A DNA stretch of 64,000 bases, from NCBI RefSeq assembly GCF_022406875.1, contig NZ_CP023018.1, positions 717,575 to 781,574 on the forward strand. The letters run 5' to 3'. The notes under the pieces are model-generated. The model searched no databases. It was not told the DNA's origin and saw only the letters and a list, made by a program, of their open reading frames with translations. Both the position numbers and the translations under genes were made by a program. Each line of letters begins with the position of its first letter. Position 1 is the first letter of the stretch. The stretch is from Ectothiorhodosinus mongolicus. Its GTDB lineage: Bacteria > Pseudomonadota > Gammaproteobacteria > Ectothiorhodospirales > Ectothiorhodospiraceae. This document shows, piece by piece, positions 32,633 through 42,237 of this stretch.

Positions 32633-34354
32633 ATGAGTAAATACCCTGCCTTGGCCATGGCCTTGGTGCTGTGTTCTGCGCCCGCCTGGGGCCAAGAGCC
32701 ACGCATCAACATTAGCGGCGTTGAGCCCGTCTTGGCCGATAATGTGCGGTTGGGCTTGCGCATCGCCAGCGAGGCTTGTGACTTTCCCAGCTGGCGCGAG
32801 CGCGGCCTATTGCGCACCATCCCCGATGAAGTGGATCGCGGCATGCGCGCCTTGGGTTATTACCAAAGCAGCGTGAATTATCAGTTTCAACGTGAGGATG
32901 ACTGCTGGAGCCTGGAGTTAGAGATCAGCCCCGGTGTCGAGACGAGGGTGCGTCATATCGAGTTGCAGCTGCGCGGTGATGCATTGGAAGATCCCGCATT
33001 TGAAGGGTATTCGGCGGCGGCGCCTTTGGCCGAGGGGGACGTGCTGCGCCATGATCGCTATGAGGCTCTCAAACGCGGCTTGGCGAACTTGGCGGCGCAG
33101 CGGGGTTATTTTGAAGCGGTCTTTGAGGTCAGCGAGTTGCAGGTGCATCGCGCCGATGCCACGGCCGATGTGGTGCTGCATTTCAACAGTGGACCGCGCT
33201 ATCGCTTGGGGCCCATCGATCTGCAGCAAGATGTGCTGCATGACTCTCTGGCCCGCAAGTTTGTTACCTGTGAGCAGGGCAGGCCGTTTAATGCAGGTTG
33301 TCTGATTGAGCTGCAACAGGCATTTATCAATAGCGGCTATTTCGCCGATGTGCACCTCGAGACCCGAGTGGAAGATGCTGAGGATCTGGAGGTGCCGATC
33401 GATCTCATTATGAGCGCCCGCAATAAGTGGTCTTACTTGGCGGGTGTTGGCGCCTCTAGCGATGTGGGGCCACGTCTTCGCTTAGGGATTGAGAACCATC
33501 GCGCCAACCGCCGCGGGCATCGCTATCAGCTGGATAGCGAGCTCTCGCCTGTGCGCTCAAACTTAAGCTTTAATTTTGAGATCCCCAAGGGCGACCCCGC
33601 CCGTGAGCGCATTAATCTGACCGCTGGTGTGCAGCGAGAAGACACCAGCACGGCCGATACGACGCGCACCACCTTGGGCGCCGCGCTCATGGAACAGCGC
33701 AGCTCGGGCTGGGTGCATACCCAATATCTACGCTATCAACGGGAAAAATTCACCATTGCTGGGCGCGACGATAATGCCACTTTGCTGATGCCGGGTTATG
33801 AGCTGATGCGGGTCAAAGTCGATGATCCCATTTTTCCGCGTCAAGGCTGGCGTCTGCGCGGTGAGGCCCGCGGCGCCTATGATGGCTTGGTGTCCACCGT
33901 GAGTTTTGTACAGGCGCTGGGCTCGGCTCGGCTGATCTTACCGTTTGGCGAGCAGCGCCTGTTGCTCAGGGCCGAGGGCGGCACCAGCTGGATGAGTGAC
34001 TTTGATAACCTGCCGCCGACTCTGCGATTTTTCGCGGGCGGTGACAATAGTGTGCGTGGCTATGGTTATCAGCGCTTGGGGCCGACCGATGCACAAGGCC
34101 GGGTCTTGGGCGGCAAGCATTTGCTCACCGGCACGGCCGAGGTGGATACGCCTTTGTTCGGCGCATGGCGAGCAGCGGCGTTCATCGATGCCGGCAATGC
34201 TTTTGATGACCCGCAAGACTATGACCTGAAATACGGCTATGGCCTTGGCGTGCGGTGGCGTTCGCCGATCGGCCCGATTCGCGTCGATATCGCCCGCCCC
34301 TCGGATGGCCGGGACAATTTCCGCCTGCATTTGTCGATGGGGCTGGATTTGTGA
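32633..34354 (+). CDS. tamA: Translocation and assembly module outer-membrane protein TamA
   Basis: This is a 573-residue Omp85-family protein, close to E. coli TamA in length. A signal peptide (MSKYPALAMALVLCSAPAWG) is followed by three POTRA domains to about 270. The barrel follows, with the Omp85 motif FFAGGDNSVRGYGYQRLGP near residue 465-483 and GLGVRWRSPIGPIRVDIARP near the end. With TamB it helps insert outer-membrane proteins and move lipids. tamB follows directly. Confidence 0.93.
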   Translation: MSKYPALAMALVLCSAPAWGQEPRINISGVEPVLADNVRLGLRIASEACDFPSWRERGLLRTIPDEVDRGMRALGYYQSSVNYQFQREDDCWSLELEISPGVETRVRHIELQLRGDALEDPAFEGYSAAAPLAEGDVLRHDRYEALKRGLANLAAQRGYFEAVFEVSELQVHRADATADVVLHFNSGPRYRLGPIDLQQDVLHDSLARKFVTCEQGRPFNAGCLIELQQAFINSGYFADVHLETRVEDAEDLEVPIDLIMSARNKWSYLAGVGASSDVGPRLRLGIENHRANRRGHRYQLDSELSPVRSNLSFNFEIPKGDPARERINLTAGVQREDTSTADTTRTTLGAALMEQRSSGWVHTQYLRYQREKFTIAGRDDNATLLMPGYELMRVKVDDPIFPRQGWRLRGEARGAYDGLVSTVSFVQALGSARLILPFGEQRLLLRAEGGTSWMSDFDNLPPTLRFFAGGDNSVRGYGYQRLGPTDAQGRVLGGKHLLTGTAEVDTPLFGAWRAAAFIDAGNAFDDPQDYDLKYGYGLGVRWRSPIGPIRVDIARPSDGRDNFRLHLSMGLDL

Positions 34355-34388
34355 TGCGCGGGGACTTTGCTTTGGAGTTGGGTTCGTG

Positions 34389-37088
34389 ATGCGCCGGCTG
34401 CTTTTGTGGGTGGTGGCGCCGCTGTTGGCATTGATGCTGTTGGTGGCGGGTGCTTTGGCGGTACTTTTGGGGACGCAGCCTGGTGCGCGTTGGGCGCTGG
34501 ATCTGGGCTTGGACTTTGTGCCGGGTGAGGTTCGCTATGAGGCGCTGGAGGGGAGCCTGTTCTCGGGAATTCGGCTCGAGGGGGTGCATTATCAGCACCC
34601 CGCCCTGGAACTTGGCTTGGACAGGCTCGAGGTCGCTCTGGCATGGCCAGCTTTGTGGCAGGAACGCAGTGTGCGCATCACGCGGCTGCTTGGCGATGGT
34701 TTGCGGCTGCGTTTGCTTGCTGCCGCTGATACTGCTGTTGATGTCGATGTTGATGCTGGTGCTGATGCTGATGCGCCCTCGCCTGTATTGGAGGAAATAC
34801 CGCAAAGCGCCGAGGCGGCTTGGGAGACGCTGGGTCTTCAAGCGCCCACAGGACTGAAGCTGCCTTTGCCTTTGCGCATCGCCGTGGATGAAGCGCGCAT
34901 CCGCGACTTGTTACTGGAGACGGCTGATGGGCCTTTGCTGCGGCTGGATGCATTGCAGTTGGCGGGCTCGGCCGGCGCTCAGCATCTAGATATCACGCAT
35001 CTGGAGATTTTGGCCAGCGGCAACCGCGTGGTTTTAGAGGCTCAGATTGATACCCAGCTGGATGTAGATTTGGTGATTGCCGCACCGCGGCTATCGGGAC
35101 TATTGCCGGATGTCGATGGGCATTTAGCATTGGCCTTGGAAATCCACGGGCCATTGGCCGAACCGCAGCTTCGCCTGCGTGGCCAGCTGCGCGACCTGAC
35201 GCGCGCTGACCTCAGATTGAGCGGGCTTTTTCTGGACCTCGATGTGGGCATTGATCCGCAGCGGCCTTTTGCGGTGGATATACGTTTGGATGAGTTGGTT
35301 GCCGGTTCTGCGTTGAGCGTTCCGTCGGCTCATTTACAAGGCATCGGCTTGGCTGAGGAGCATCAGCTCAGCTTGGATGTGCGCAGTAATCAAGGAGATG
35401 TGTCTTTGCGCTTGACGGGCGGCTTGGCCAGCGGTCCTTCTTGGCAGGGCATGGTAGATCGCTTGGATATCAGCCAAGCCTTGGCGGGTGATTGGACGCT
35501 GCGCGAGCCGGCTGTATTGGCGCTCAATCGGGTGGCAGCGCGGCTCGAGGATTTGTGCTTAATGCAGGCTGATGCGCGCCTGTGCGTGATGGCTCAAGGC
35601 ACATATACCGGCGAGGGCATGGTGCGCGTTGATCTGGACGATTACCCGCTGCAGCCTTGGGCTCCGGATGTGGAGCTGCCTGAGCATGTGGATGATCGAA
35701 TCTCAGCGAGCGCTGAGATTCGTCGCGGAGATGAGCTCATCGCGCAGTTGAATGTGGAATTTCTTCAACAAGGCACTCTGTCCGGCCGGGTGGCTTTGCA
35801 GCCACGTTTGGATGGCGAAACCGAGCTCGATGGAGATCTGCAGCTGGCTTTGGATGATTTAAGCGTGTTGGCTTTGCTGGTGCCTGACCTTCGCGACACC
35901 CATGGTCGGCTCAGCGGTGACCTGAAACTGAGCGGTTTGTTGAGCCGGCCTGAGCTGGGCGGCGAGCTGCAGCTTCAAGAGGGGCGGATGCGCATCCCCG
36001 AGGCGGGCATTGAGGTCACGGATATCCAGCTAAGCCTGTGCCAATGCGAACAGAATACCTTGGAGCTTACGGGCAGTGCGCGCTCTGGAGAGGGGGAGCT
36101 GCGGCTGAACGGCAATCTGCGCTTAACCCCCGATGGGCAGCTGCCTATTAGCCTGCAAGTTCAAGGGGAGAACTTTGAGCTGCTGCGCCGCCCTGACATT
36201 GAGGCGCATGTCTCACCAGATCTGGATTTACTGATCATTGGTCGGCGCATCATCGTTAATGGCTCGGTGGACGTGCCGCGCGCTCTTGTTGCTTTGGCGC
36301 AGCTGCCGCCGCAAGCCGTGGGGGTATCGCGTGATGAAATCATTATCGACGACGACACTGAGGTGGCCGATCCGCTGCTGATTGTGGCTCGAGTGCGCGC
36401 GGGTCTCGGGGATGATGTGCGTATCAGTGGGTATGGCTTGGATGCGCGCTTGACCGGCGATTTGGCGATCCATGAATCACCGGGCGTGCCGCTGCGCTTA
36501 TTTGGGGAAATTTTGGTGGCTGAGGGGCGTTATAAAGCCTATGGGCAGGACCTCACGGTCGAGCGTGGCATGGTCATTTTCCAAGGGCCGCCGGACAATC
36601 CGGGGCTGAATATTCGGGCTTTTCGTGAGGTGCCGGCGCATAACGTTACGGTGGGCATTGAGCTTACCGGCACGGCGGCTGAGCCTCGCTCGCGGCTGTT
36701 TTCATCGCCGCCCACCAGTGAGACCGACACCTTGTCGCTGTTGGTCACGGGGCGCCCCTTATCCGGCGCTGGTGAGGGGGATGCGGATGCTTTGGTACAG
36801 GCCATTGCCGTGCTGGGTATTGAGCGCGGTGGCTTTATCACCGATCGCATGGGCCAGGAATTGGGCTTGGATGAGTTTCGGATTGATACCGGGACCGATC
36901 TGGAAAGCGCGGCGTTGGTGATGGGCCGTTATCTGTCGCCGCGGCTTTTGCTGCGCTACTCCGTGGGCCTGTTTGATGCTGTTAACACGGTCATGCTGCA
37001 GTACGCGCTAACGCGCAGCCTCAGCCTAGAGACCGCCTCCTCTAGCGAGGCCCAGAGCATGGACCTCATCTACCGCCTCGAACGCTAA
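34389..37088 (+). CDS. tamB: Translocation and assembly module inner-membrane protein TamB
   Basis: This is an 899-residue AsmA/TamB-family protein with an N-terminal anchor (LLLWVVAPLLALMLLVAGALAV), a long beta-rich body and the C-terminal DUF490 domain (VAEGRYKAYGQDLTVERG, GLNIRAFREVPAHNVTVGIELTGT). It is shorter than E. coli TamB (1259). The ATG at 34389 is chosen because the upstream 50 codons overlap tamA and lack a signal anchor. An acidic low-complexity stretch (VDVDVDAGADADA, about 115-127) is encoded by a GAT-rich microsatellite. The TAA stop lies on a repeat boundary. Confidence 0.93.
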   Translation: MRRLLLWVVAPLLALMLLVAGALAVLLGTQPGARWALDLGLDFVPGEVRYEALEGSLFSGIRLEGVHYQHPALELGLDRLEVALAWPALWQERSVRITRLLGDGLRLRLLAAADTAVDVDVDAGADADAPSPVLEEIPQSAEAAWETLGLQAPTGLKLPLPLRIAVDEARIRDLLLETADGPLLRLDALQLAGSAGAQHLDITHLEILASGNRVVLEAQIDTQLDVDLVIAAPRLSGLLPDVDGHLALALEIHGPLAEPQLRLRGQLRDLTRADLRLSGLFLDLDVGIDPQRPFAVDIRLDELVAGSALSVPSAHLQGIGLAEEHQLSLDVRSNQGDVSLRLTGGLASGPSWQGMVDRLDISQALAGDWTLREPAVLALNRVAARLEDLCLMQADARLCVMAQGTYTGEGMVRVDLDDYPLQPWAPDVELPEHVDDRISASAEIRRGDELIAQLNVEFLQQGTLSGRVALQPRLDGETELDGDLQLALDDLSVLALLVPDLRDTHGRLSGDLKLSGLLSRPELGGELQLQEGRMRIPEAGIEVTDIQLSLCQCEQNTLELTGSARSGEGELRLNGNLRLTPDGQLPISLQVQGENFELLRRPDIEAHVSPDLDLLIIGRRIIVNGSVDVPRALVALAQLPPQAVGVSRDEIIIDDDTEVADPLLIVARVRAGLGDDVRISGYGLDARLTGDLAIHESPGVPLRLFGEILVAEGRYKAYGQDLTVERGMVIFQGPPDNPGLNIRAFREVPAHNVTVGIELTGTAAEPRSRLFSSPPTSETDTLSLLVTGRPLSGAGEGDADALVQAIAVLGIERGGFITDRMGQELGLDEFRIDTGTDLESAALVMGRYLSPRLLLRYSVGLFDAVNTVMLQYALTRSLSLETASSSEAQSMDLIYRLER

Positions 37089-37144
37089 AAACCCGGGACG
37101 GGTTTATTTTTTCATCCGAAAAAAATAAATCCGTCCCGGGTTTT
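37086..37144. repeat. Inverted repeat pair after tamB
   Basis: Forward copy starts with the tamB stop (TAAAAACCCGGGACGGG), inverse copy ends at 37144; the arms pair apart from one difference (GGGTTT opposite AAATCC). A stable hairpin with T-rich flanks, it may end tamB transcription. Confidence 0.87.
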
Positions 37145-37179
37145 GCCCGGGTTTTGCCGGTTTTTGATACTTTAGACGG

Positions 37180-38577
37180 ATGGCTGAGCTGACATTTTTG
37201 GGTGCGACGGGCGAGGTGACGGGCTCGCGTTATTTGCTGACCACGGATCAACACCGGGTGTTGATGGACTGCGGCTTGCGTCAGGGCGATCGTCAGGCGA
37301 ATGAGTTTAATCGACGATCGCTGAAAGCACTGGCCAGAGATTTGGATGCCGTGGTGCTCTCGCATGCGCATTTGGACCATTGCGGGCTGCTGCCCAAACT
37401 CGTGGCGGACGGCTATCGCGGCGATATTTTTTGCACGGAAGGCACTGCCGAGCTGCTGCCCATCATGTTGCGGGACTCGGCCAATTTGATGTTGCGCGAT
37501 CTGGCCCAAGAGAATAAATGGCGTCAGCGTCGTGATGAGGCTGCCCTTCCAGCGCCCTATGACATGGAAGATGTGGAGCAGACGTTGGGGCAGTTAAAAC
37601 CGATTCGCTACGGCGAAGATATGGCACTCACCGGCGATATGCGGGTGAAGTTCCATGATGCCGGCCATATCTTGGGCTCGGCGATTGTCGAGCTATTCAT
37701 TCAAGATGCCGGGCGGCAGCGGCATCTGGTGTTCTCCGGGGATCTAGGCAACCGCGATGTGGCTTTGATGCATGACCCGGCCAGGCTCGAGCACGCCGAT
37801 ATGGTACTGCTGGAAAGCACCTATGGCGACCGCGATCATCGACCGCTGGCTGACACGCTGGAAGAGTTCGCTGAGATCCTGGCTCGTGCGGATCGCGAGG
37901 GCGGCAATGTGTTCATCCCAGCGTTTGCCGTTGGGCGCACCCAGGAGCTTTTGTACCACCTCGGCGCTTTTCATCAGCAGGGCCTGTTGCCGCAACACAA
38001 GGTCTTTGTTGACAGCCCCATGGGTATTGCCGTGACTCAGCTGTATGCGCGCCGCCAAGATTTGCTAAAAAAGGCCGATGTCGAGGCGACGCATGCGCCT
38101 GGCAATGGTGAGCTCATGGCCTATCTGCCGCAGCTGGAGTTTACCCAATCGGTGCAGGCATCGATGGGCATTAATCGCGTCAAAAGCGGTGCGATTGTGA
38201 TCGCGGGTTCGGGCATGTGCACGGGCGGGCGCATCACGCATCACTTCAAATGGAATCTTTGGCGGCGTCAGGCGCACGTGGTCATCGTCGGTTTTCAGGC
38301 GCGCGGCACCTTGGGGCGCCGACTGGTGGATGGCGCGGACAGTGTGAAGATCTTCGGGCAGGAGATTGCCGTGCGCGCCCAAATCCATACGCTGGGCGGC
38401 TTCTCGGCGCATGCCGGGCAAAGTGAACTGCTGTCTTGGGCACAGGGCTTCACCGGCAAACCGGTGTTTCATTTGGTGCATGGCGAGGACAAGGCGCGCG
38501 AGGCCTTGGCGGCGGCCTTGCAAGACCGCGGCATCGATGCGCGCATCCCGGCCTATGAAGACACCGTCGTCATTTAA
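37180..38577 (+). CDS. Beta-CASP metallo-beta-lactamase-fold hydrolase (RNA-processing type)
   Basis: This is a 465-residue MBL-fold protein. The zinc motif SHAHLDHCG is at 61-69, FSGDLGNRD and STYGDRDH follow, and the beta-CASP and C-terminal motifs IAGSGMCTGGRITHHF and LGGFSAHAGQSELL are present. These define the YSH1/CPSF73-like RNA-specificity family, probably an endo- or exoribonuclease. It stands alone between tamB and argE. The TAA stop is formed at the edge of a dispersed repeat. Confidence 0.9.
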   Translation: MAELTFLGATGEVTGSRYLLTTDQHRVLMDCGLRQGDRQANEFNRRSLKALARDLDAVVLSHAHLDHCGLLPKLVADGYRGDIFCTEGTAELLPIMLRDSANLMLRDLAQENKWRQRRDEAALPAPYDMEDVEQTLGQLKPIRYGEDMALTGDMRVKFHDAGHILGSAIVELFIQDAGRQRHLVFSGDLGNRDVALMHDPARLEHADMVLLESTYGDRDHRPLADTLEEFAEILARADREGGNVFIPAFAVGRTQELLYHLGAFHQQGLLPQHKVFVDSPMGIAVTQLYARRQDLLKKADVEATHAPGNGELMAYLPQLEFTQSVQASMGINRVKSGAIVIAGSGMCTGGRITHHFKWNLWRRQAHVVIVGFQARGTLGRRLVDGADSVKIFGQEIAVRAQIHTLGGFSAHAGQSELLSWAQGFTGKPVFHLVHGEDKAREALAAALQDRGIDARIPAYEDTVVI

Positions 38578-39754
38578 AAATGGGGACAGACCCCTTTTTA
38601 AGAAAAAAGGGGTCTGTCCCCATTTTTTAGGGCAGCTGGTGGCATCGCCGTCGGTGAGCAGCGTCTCGCCGGAATATGACATGAGCAACCGGGCGATCAC
38701 CGAGCTACTGGCCAACTGGTGCGAAGATATCGGCATGGCTGTGGAGGTCCGCGAGATACCGGATGCGCCCGGCAAATTTAATCTGGTGGCGCAGCTGGGT
38801 GAGGGCGATCCCGATGCAGGAGTGGCGCTGTGTGGCCATACCGATACCGTGCCCTGCGACCCCCAGCTTTGGTCCAGCGACCCGTTTACATTGGTGGAAC
38901 GCGATGCCCGCCTCTATGGCCTCGGCACTTGTGATATGAAGGGCTTTTTGGCGCTGGCGATCACCGCAATATCTGAGCTCTCGCCCCGCCAGCTCAAGGC
39001 ACCGGTGCGCCTGGTGGCCACGGCCGATGAGGAGAGCACCATGTCCGGGGCGCGCTTTTTGGTAGAGTCAGGCTGGAAGATTGGGCGCTATGCGGTGCTG
39101 GGAGAGCCTACCGGCTTAAGGCCGGTGCACATGCACAAGGGCATTATGATGCTCGCCATTCGGGTCATCGGCCAGGCGGGGCATTCCAGCGACCCCAGCC
39201 TCGGGCGCAATGCCTTGGAGGGCATGCATGCCGTGATCGCAGCGCTGCTGAGTTTTCGTGACAGATTGCAGGCGCAATATCAAAATGCCGATTTCGCGGT
39301 GCCGGTTCCGACGCTAAACCTAGGGCGAATTTTCGGCGGCGATAACCCCAACCGCATTTGCGGTCAGTGCGAGCTGCATGTGGATTTGCGCTTGCTGCCG
39401 GGTATGGATGCCGCGTCGCTGCTTGCGGACCTACACCATACCGTGCAGCAAGCTCTTGAGGGCAGCGGCTTAAGCCATGAGTGGATTCCTTTATTCCCGG
39501 GCATCCCGGCATTTTCCACCTCGCCTCAGGGGCCATTAAACCAGCTCTGCGCCAAACTCACCGACCAACGGCCCATTTCCGCCGCTTATGGCACCGAAGC
39601 AACGTTCCTGCAGCAGTTAGGCTGTGAAGTCGTGGTGCTCGGCCCAGGTGATATCGCCCAAGCCCATCAGCCCGATGAGTACTTGGCGTTGGAGCGTGTG
39701 GAACCCTGCATAACGCTGTTGAAGAAAGCCATCCATGCCCTGACGGCAGACTAG
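38555..39754 (+). CDS. argE: Acetylornithine deacetylase with displaced N-terminus
   Basis: This M20-family zinc peptidase releases acetate from N-acetylornithine. ALCGHTDTVPCDP, LYGLGTCDMKGF and TADEESTMSGA carry the metal ligands. Homology begins at LGQLVASPSVSSVSPEYDMSN, immediately after the repeat, so the native start is gone. In-frame starts are an ATG at 38555 inside the hydrolase gene (adding a repeat-coded [19 protein letters not shown]), a GTG at 38639, or the ATG at 38681. I list the longest; the GTG gives the most normal protein. Arginine synthesis also involves argA at 46.9 kb. Confidence 0.85.
   Translation: MKTPSSFKNGDRPLFKKKGVCPHFLGQLVASPSVSSVSPEYDMSNRAITELLANWCEDIGMAVEVREIPDAPGKFNLVAQLGEGDPDAGVALCGHTDTVPCDPQLWSSDPFTLVERDARLYGLGTCDMKGFLALAITAISELSPRQLKAPVRLVATADEESTMSGARFLVESGWKIGRYAVLGEPTGLRPVHMHKGIMMLAIRVIGQAGHSSDPSLGRNALEGMHAVIAALLSFRDRLQAQYQNADFAVPVPTLNLGRIFGGDNPNRICGQCELHVDLRLLPGMDAASLLADLHHTVQQALEGSGLSHEWIPLFPGIPAFSTSPQGPLNQLCAKLTDQRPISAAYGTEATFLQQLGCEVVVLGPGDIAQAHQPDEYLALERVEPCITLLKKAIHALTAD
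38575..38629. repeat. Perfect inverted repeat pair between the MBL hydrolase and argE
   Basis: The TAAAAATGGGGACAGACCCC arm and its exact complement are separated by a few bases. The first base triplet is the stop of the hydrolase. With A/T-rich flanks it could act as a terminator, yet argE's start region lies within it. Confidence 0.9.
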
Positions 39755-39797
39755 AAATGCCGCCTACTGAATGTCAGAATGTAAGGAATTCTTACTT

Positions 39798-40067
39798 ATG
39801 GATATAGCCATGCTGGCAAAATTGACGTCAAAAAACCAACTCACTCTCCCCAAAGCAATCACCAAAGAAGTTGGGGAGCCGCAATACTTTGAGATAGAAA
39901 CCCGCGCCGGCCAGATTATATTGACCCCGGTTCGCATCCAGAGAAGCGATGCGGTGCGCGCCAAATTAATGGCCTTGGGCGTCAACGAAACAGATATTCA
40001 GGCGGCCGTTGACTGGTCTCGAGGCTCCGACTCTGCCCCAAACGCCACCCTGCCAAGATCCTGCTGA
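39798..40067 (+). CDS. AbrB-family antitoxin
   Basis: This is an 89-residue protein from MDIAMLAKLTSKNQLTLPKAI, a SpoVT/AbrB swapped-hairpin DNA-binding domain. AVRAKLMALGVNETDIQAAVDW is the tail that normally clamps a PIN toxin. AAGGAA precedes the ATG at 39798. Its last ~15 residues (GSDSAPNATLPRSC) overrun into the toxin remnant in another frame, so the original stop was lost in a deletion. Confidence 0.78.
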   Translation: MDIAMLAKLTSKNQLTLPKAITKEVGEPQYFEIETRAGQIILTPVRIQRSDAVRAKLMALGVNETDIQAAVDWSRGSDSAPNATLPRSC

Positions 40068-40206
40068 CATTCCATTTCTTCATCTTGCTCTAGCTGGAGA
40101 TGCAGATGCGCTGATAAGTGGCGACAAACACCTGTTGGCGCTCAGGGAAAAGGTGTCTTTTTCGATTATCACCGCGAGTGATTTTTTGAAGGTCTTTTCC
40201 GAATGA
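40045..40206 (+). pseudogene. PIN-domain toxin remnant (C-terminal part only)
   Basis: The sequence DPADIPFLHLALAGDADALISGDKHLL is the C-terminal third of PIN toxins that pair with AbrB-like antitoxins. The N-terminal two thirds, with the first active-site Asp and Glu, is absent. It continues to FLKVFSE and a stop at 40206. No start fits. Confidence 0.75.
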
Positions 40207-40255
40207 TTCGCGTGGGCACTAAGGGGATTGTTTACAGCACGCGACAAAAGCTTGC

Positions 40256-40325
40256 GAAAAAAGGGGTCTGCGAAAAAAGGGGTCTGTCCCCATTTTTAAA
40301 AAAAGGGGGTCTGTCCCCATTTTTA
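40256..40325 (-). repeat. Three tandem repeat copies ending in the ilvD stop codon
   Basis: One partial (GAAAAAAGGGGTCTG) and two full inverse AAAGGGGTCTGTCCCC copies in a row. The last runs into TTA at 40323-40325, which is the TAA stop of ilvD on the minus strand. Confidence 0.87.
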
Positions 40326-42224
40326 GGAGAGTTGGCTGATGTCGCGCACGGCGCCTTCGGAAGCGGAGGTGGTCATGAGGGCGTAGGCTTTGAGGGCCTG
40401 CGAGACGACGCGATTGCGGTTGACGGGCTTCCAGGCCTTGGCGCCGCGCGCGTCCATGGCTTGGCGGCGCTGAGCCAGCTCGTCATCGCTTAAGTCGACG
40501 CGAATACTGCGATTGGGGATATCGATCTCGATGATATCGCCCTCTTCCACCAATCCGATGTTGCCACCCTCGGCGGCTTCGGGGGAGCAGTGGCCAATCG
40601 ACAGGCCCGAGGTGCCGCCCGAGAAGCGGCCATCGGTGACCAGCGCACAGACCTTGCCCAGTTCCTTGGACTTGAGATAGCTGGTGGGATAGAGCATTTC
40701 CTGCATGCCCGGCCCGCCTTTGGGACCCTCGTAACGAATCAACACCACATCACCGGGTTTGATTTGGTCAGCCAAAATGGCTTCTACCGCTGCATCTTGG
40801 CTTTCATAAATGCGCACCGGACCACGGAACACCTTCAGCGTTGAGGTCGGAACGCTGGTGGTGTAGCGCAGCTGATCGACCTCAAACATGCTCTCATCGA
40901 TGCCGGCGGTTTTGACGATACAGCCCTCCGAAGCGATGTTGCCGTAGAGCACGGCCAAGCCGCCATCGCGAGAATAGGCATGTTCGACGTCGTGGATACA
41001 GCCGTTTTCGCGATCCAGATCCAGACTATCCCAGCGCTCAGACTGCGAAAAGGCGACCTGAGTCGGGATGCCGCCGGGCGCCGCGAGATAACGCGACTTG
41101 GCTTCTTCACAAGCGGTCTCACGCGACACATCCCAGCGATTCAGGCCCTCGCCCATCGTTGGACTGTGCACCGTCGGCAGGTCGGCATGAATCAAACCGG
41201 CGCGCTCCAACTGACCCAAAATCGCCATCACGCCACCGGCGCGATGCACATCTTCCATGTGGTATTTCTGCGTGGCGGGCGCAACTTTGCAGATATTGGG
41301 CACTTTGCGCGACAGCCGGTCAATGTCGGCCATTTTAAAAGGCACTTCACCTTCGCGAGCGGCCGCCAACAGATGCAGCACGGTATTGGTGGAGCCGCCC
41401 ATGGCGATATCCAAACTCATGGCATTCTCAAACGCCTTGAAGCTGGCGATACTGCGCGGCAGCACACTGGCGTCGTCCTGCTCATAATAGCGACGCGCCA
41501 AGTCGACGATGGTGCGCCCGGCTTCCAAAAACAAAGCCTCGCGATCGGAGTGGGTGGCCAGCAACGAACCATTACCGGGCAAAGCCAAACCCAAGGCCTC
41601 GGTCAGACAGTTCATGGAGTTGGCGGTAAACATACCCGAGCAAGAACCGCAGGTCGGACAGGCCGAGCGCTCGTATTCCATCACCTCTTCATCGCTGGCG
41701 CGGCTGTCAGCGGCGGTGACCATGGCATCGACCAAGTCCAAATGAATCACTTTGCCTTGGCGCTTGACCTTACCAGCCTCCATAGGACCGCCGGAGACAA
41801 ACACCGTGGGGATGTTCAAGCGCATCGCCGCATTGAGCATCCCGGGGGTGATCTTGTCGCAGTTGGAGATGCACACCAAAGCATCGGCGCAGTGGGCATT
41901 GACCATGTATTCCACCGCATCGGAAATCACTTCCCGCGAGGGCAGGGAATACAGCATGCCGTCATGGCCCATGGCAATGCCATCATCCACAGCGATGGTA
42001 TTGAACTCTTTGGCCACACCGCCAGCGCGCTCGATCTCGCGAGCGACCAACTGCCCCAGATCTTTGAGATGCACATGACCCGGCACGAACTGGGTGAATG
42101 AGTTAGCAATGGCGATGATGGGTTTGTCAAAATCGCCATCTTTCATGCCGGTGGCGCGCCATAGGGCGCGGGCGCCGGCCATGTTGCGGCCATGAGTGGT
42201 GGTGCGGGAACGATACTGCGGCAT
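40323..42224 (-). CDS. ilvD: Dihydroxy-acid dehydratase
   Basis: This is a 633-residue Fe-S enzyme of valine/isoleucine synthesis. Cluster ligands are in [11 protein letters not shown] and [13 protein letters not shown], and the C-terminal [14 protein letters not shown] motif is clear. AAGGAG lies 9 bp upstream of the ATG at 42224 ([15 protein letters not shown]). ubiT lies 13 bp upstream on the same strand. The stop codon is supplied at a repeat boundary. Confidence 0.96.
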   Translation of the reverse strand: MPQYRSRTTTHGRNMAGARALWRATGMKDGDFDKPIIAIANSFTQFVPGHVHLKDLGQLVAREIERAGGVAKEFNTIAVDDGIAMGHDGMLYSLPSREVISDAVEYMVNAHCADALVCISNCDKITPGMLNAAMRLNIPTVFVSGGPMEAGKVKRQGKVIHLDLVDAMVTAADSRASDEEVMEYERSACPTCGSCSGMFTANSMNCLTEALGLALPGNGSLLATHSDREALFLEAGRTIVDLARRYYEQDDASVLPRSIASFKAFENAMSLDIAMGGSTNTVLHLLAAAREGEVPFKMADIDRLSRKVPNICKVAPATQKYHMEDVHRAGGVMAILGQLERAGLIHADLPTVHSPTMGEGLNRWDVSRETACEEAKSRYLAAPGGIPTQVAFSQSERWDSLDLDRENGCIHDVEHAYSRDGGLAVLYGNIASEGCIVKTAGIDESMFEVDQLRYTTSVPTSTLKVFRGPVRIYESQDAAVEAILADQIKPGDVVLIRYEGPKGGPGMQEMLYPTSYLKSKELGKVCALVTDGRFSGGTSGLSIGHCSPEAAEGGNIGLVEEGDIIEIDIPNRSIRVDLSDDELAQRRQAMDARGAKAWKPVNRNRVVSQALKAYALMTTSASEGAVRDISQLS

Positions 42225-42237
42225 GGCTTGGCGCTCC

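Noticed and set aside
34239-34388. 50-residue N-terminal extension of TamB
   Set aside because: It lies in another frame over the tamA 3' end. The anchor segment begins at the ATG at 34389.
40980-42101. Long antisense open frame (373 codons) over ilvD
   Set aside because: It is a shadow of a strongly conserved ilvD with no family resemblance or ribosome site. The same holds for a 291-codon frame over rimO (48309-49184) and a 252-codon frame over fcl (19374-20132).
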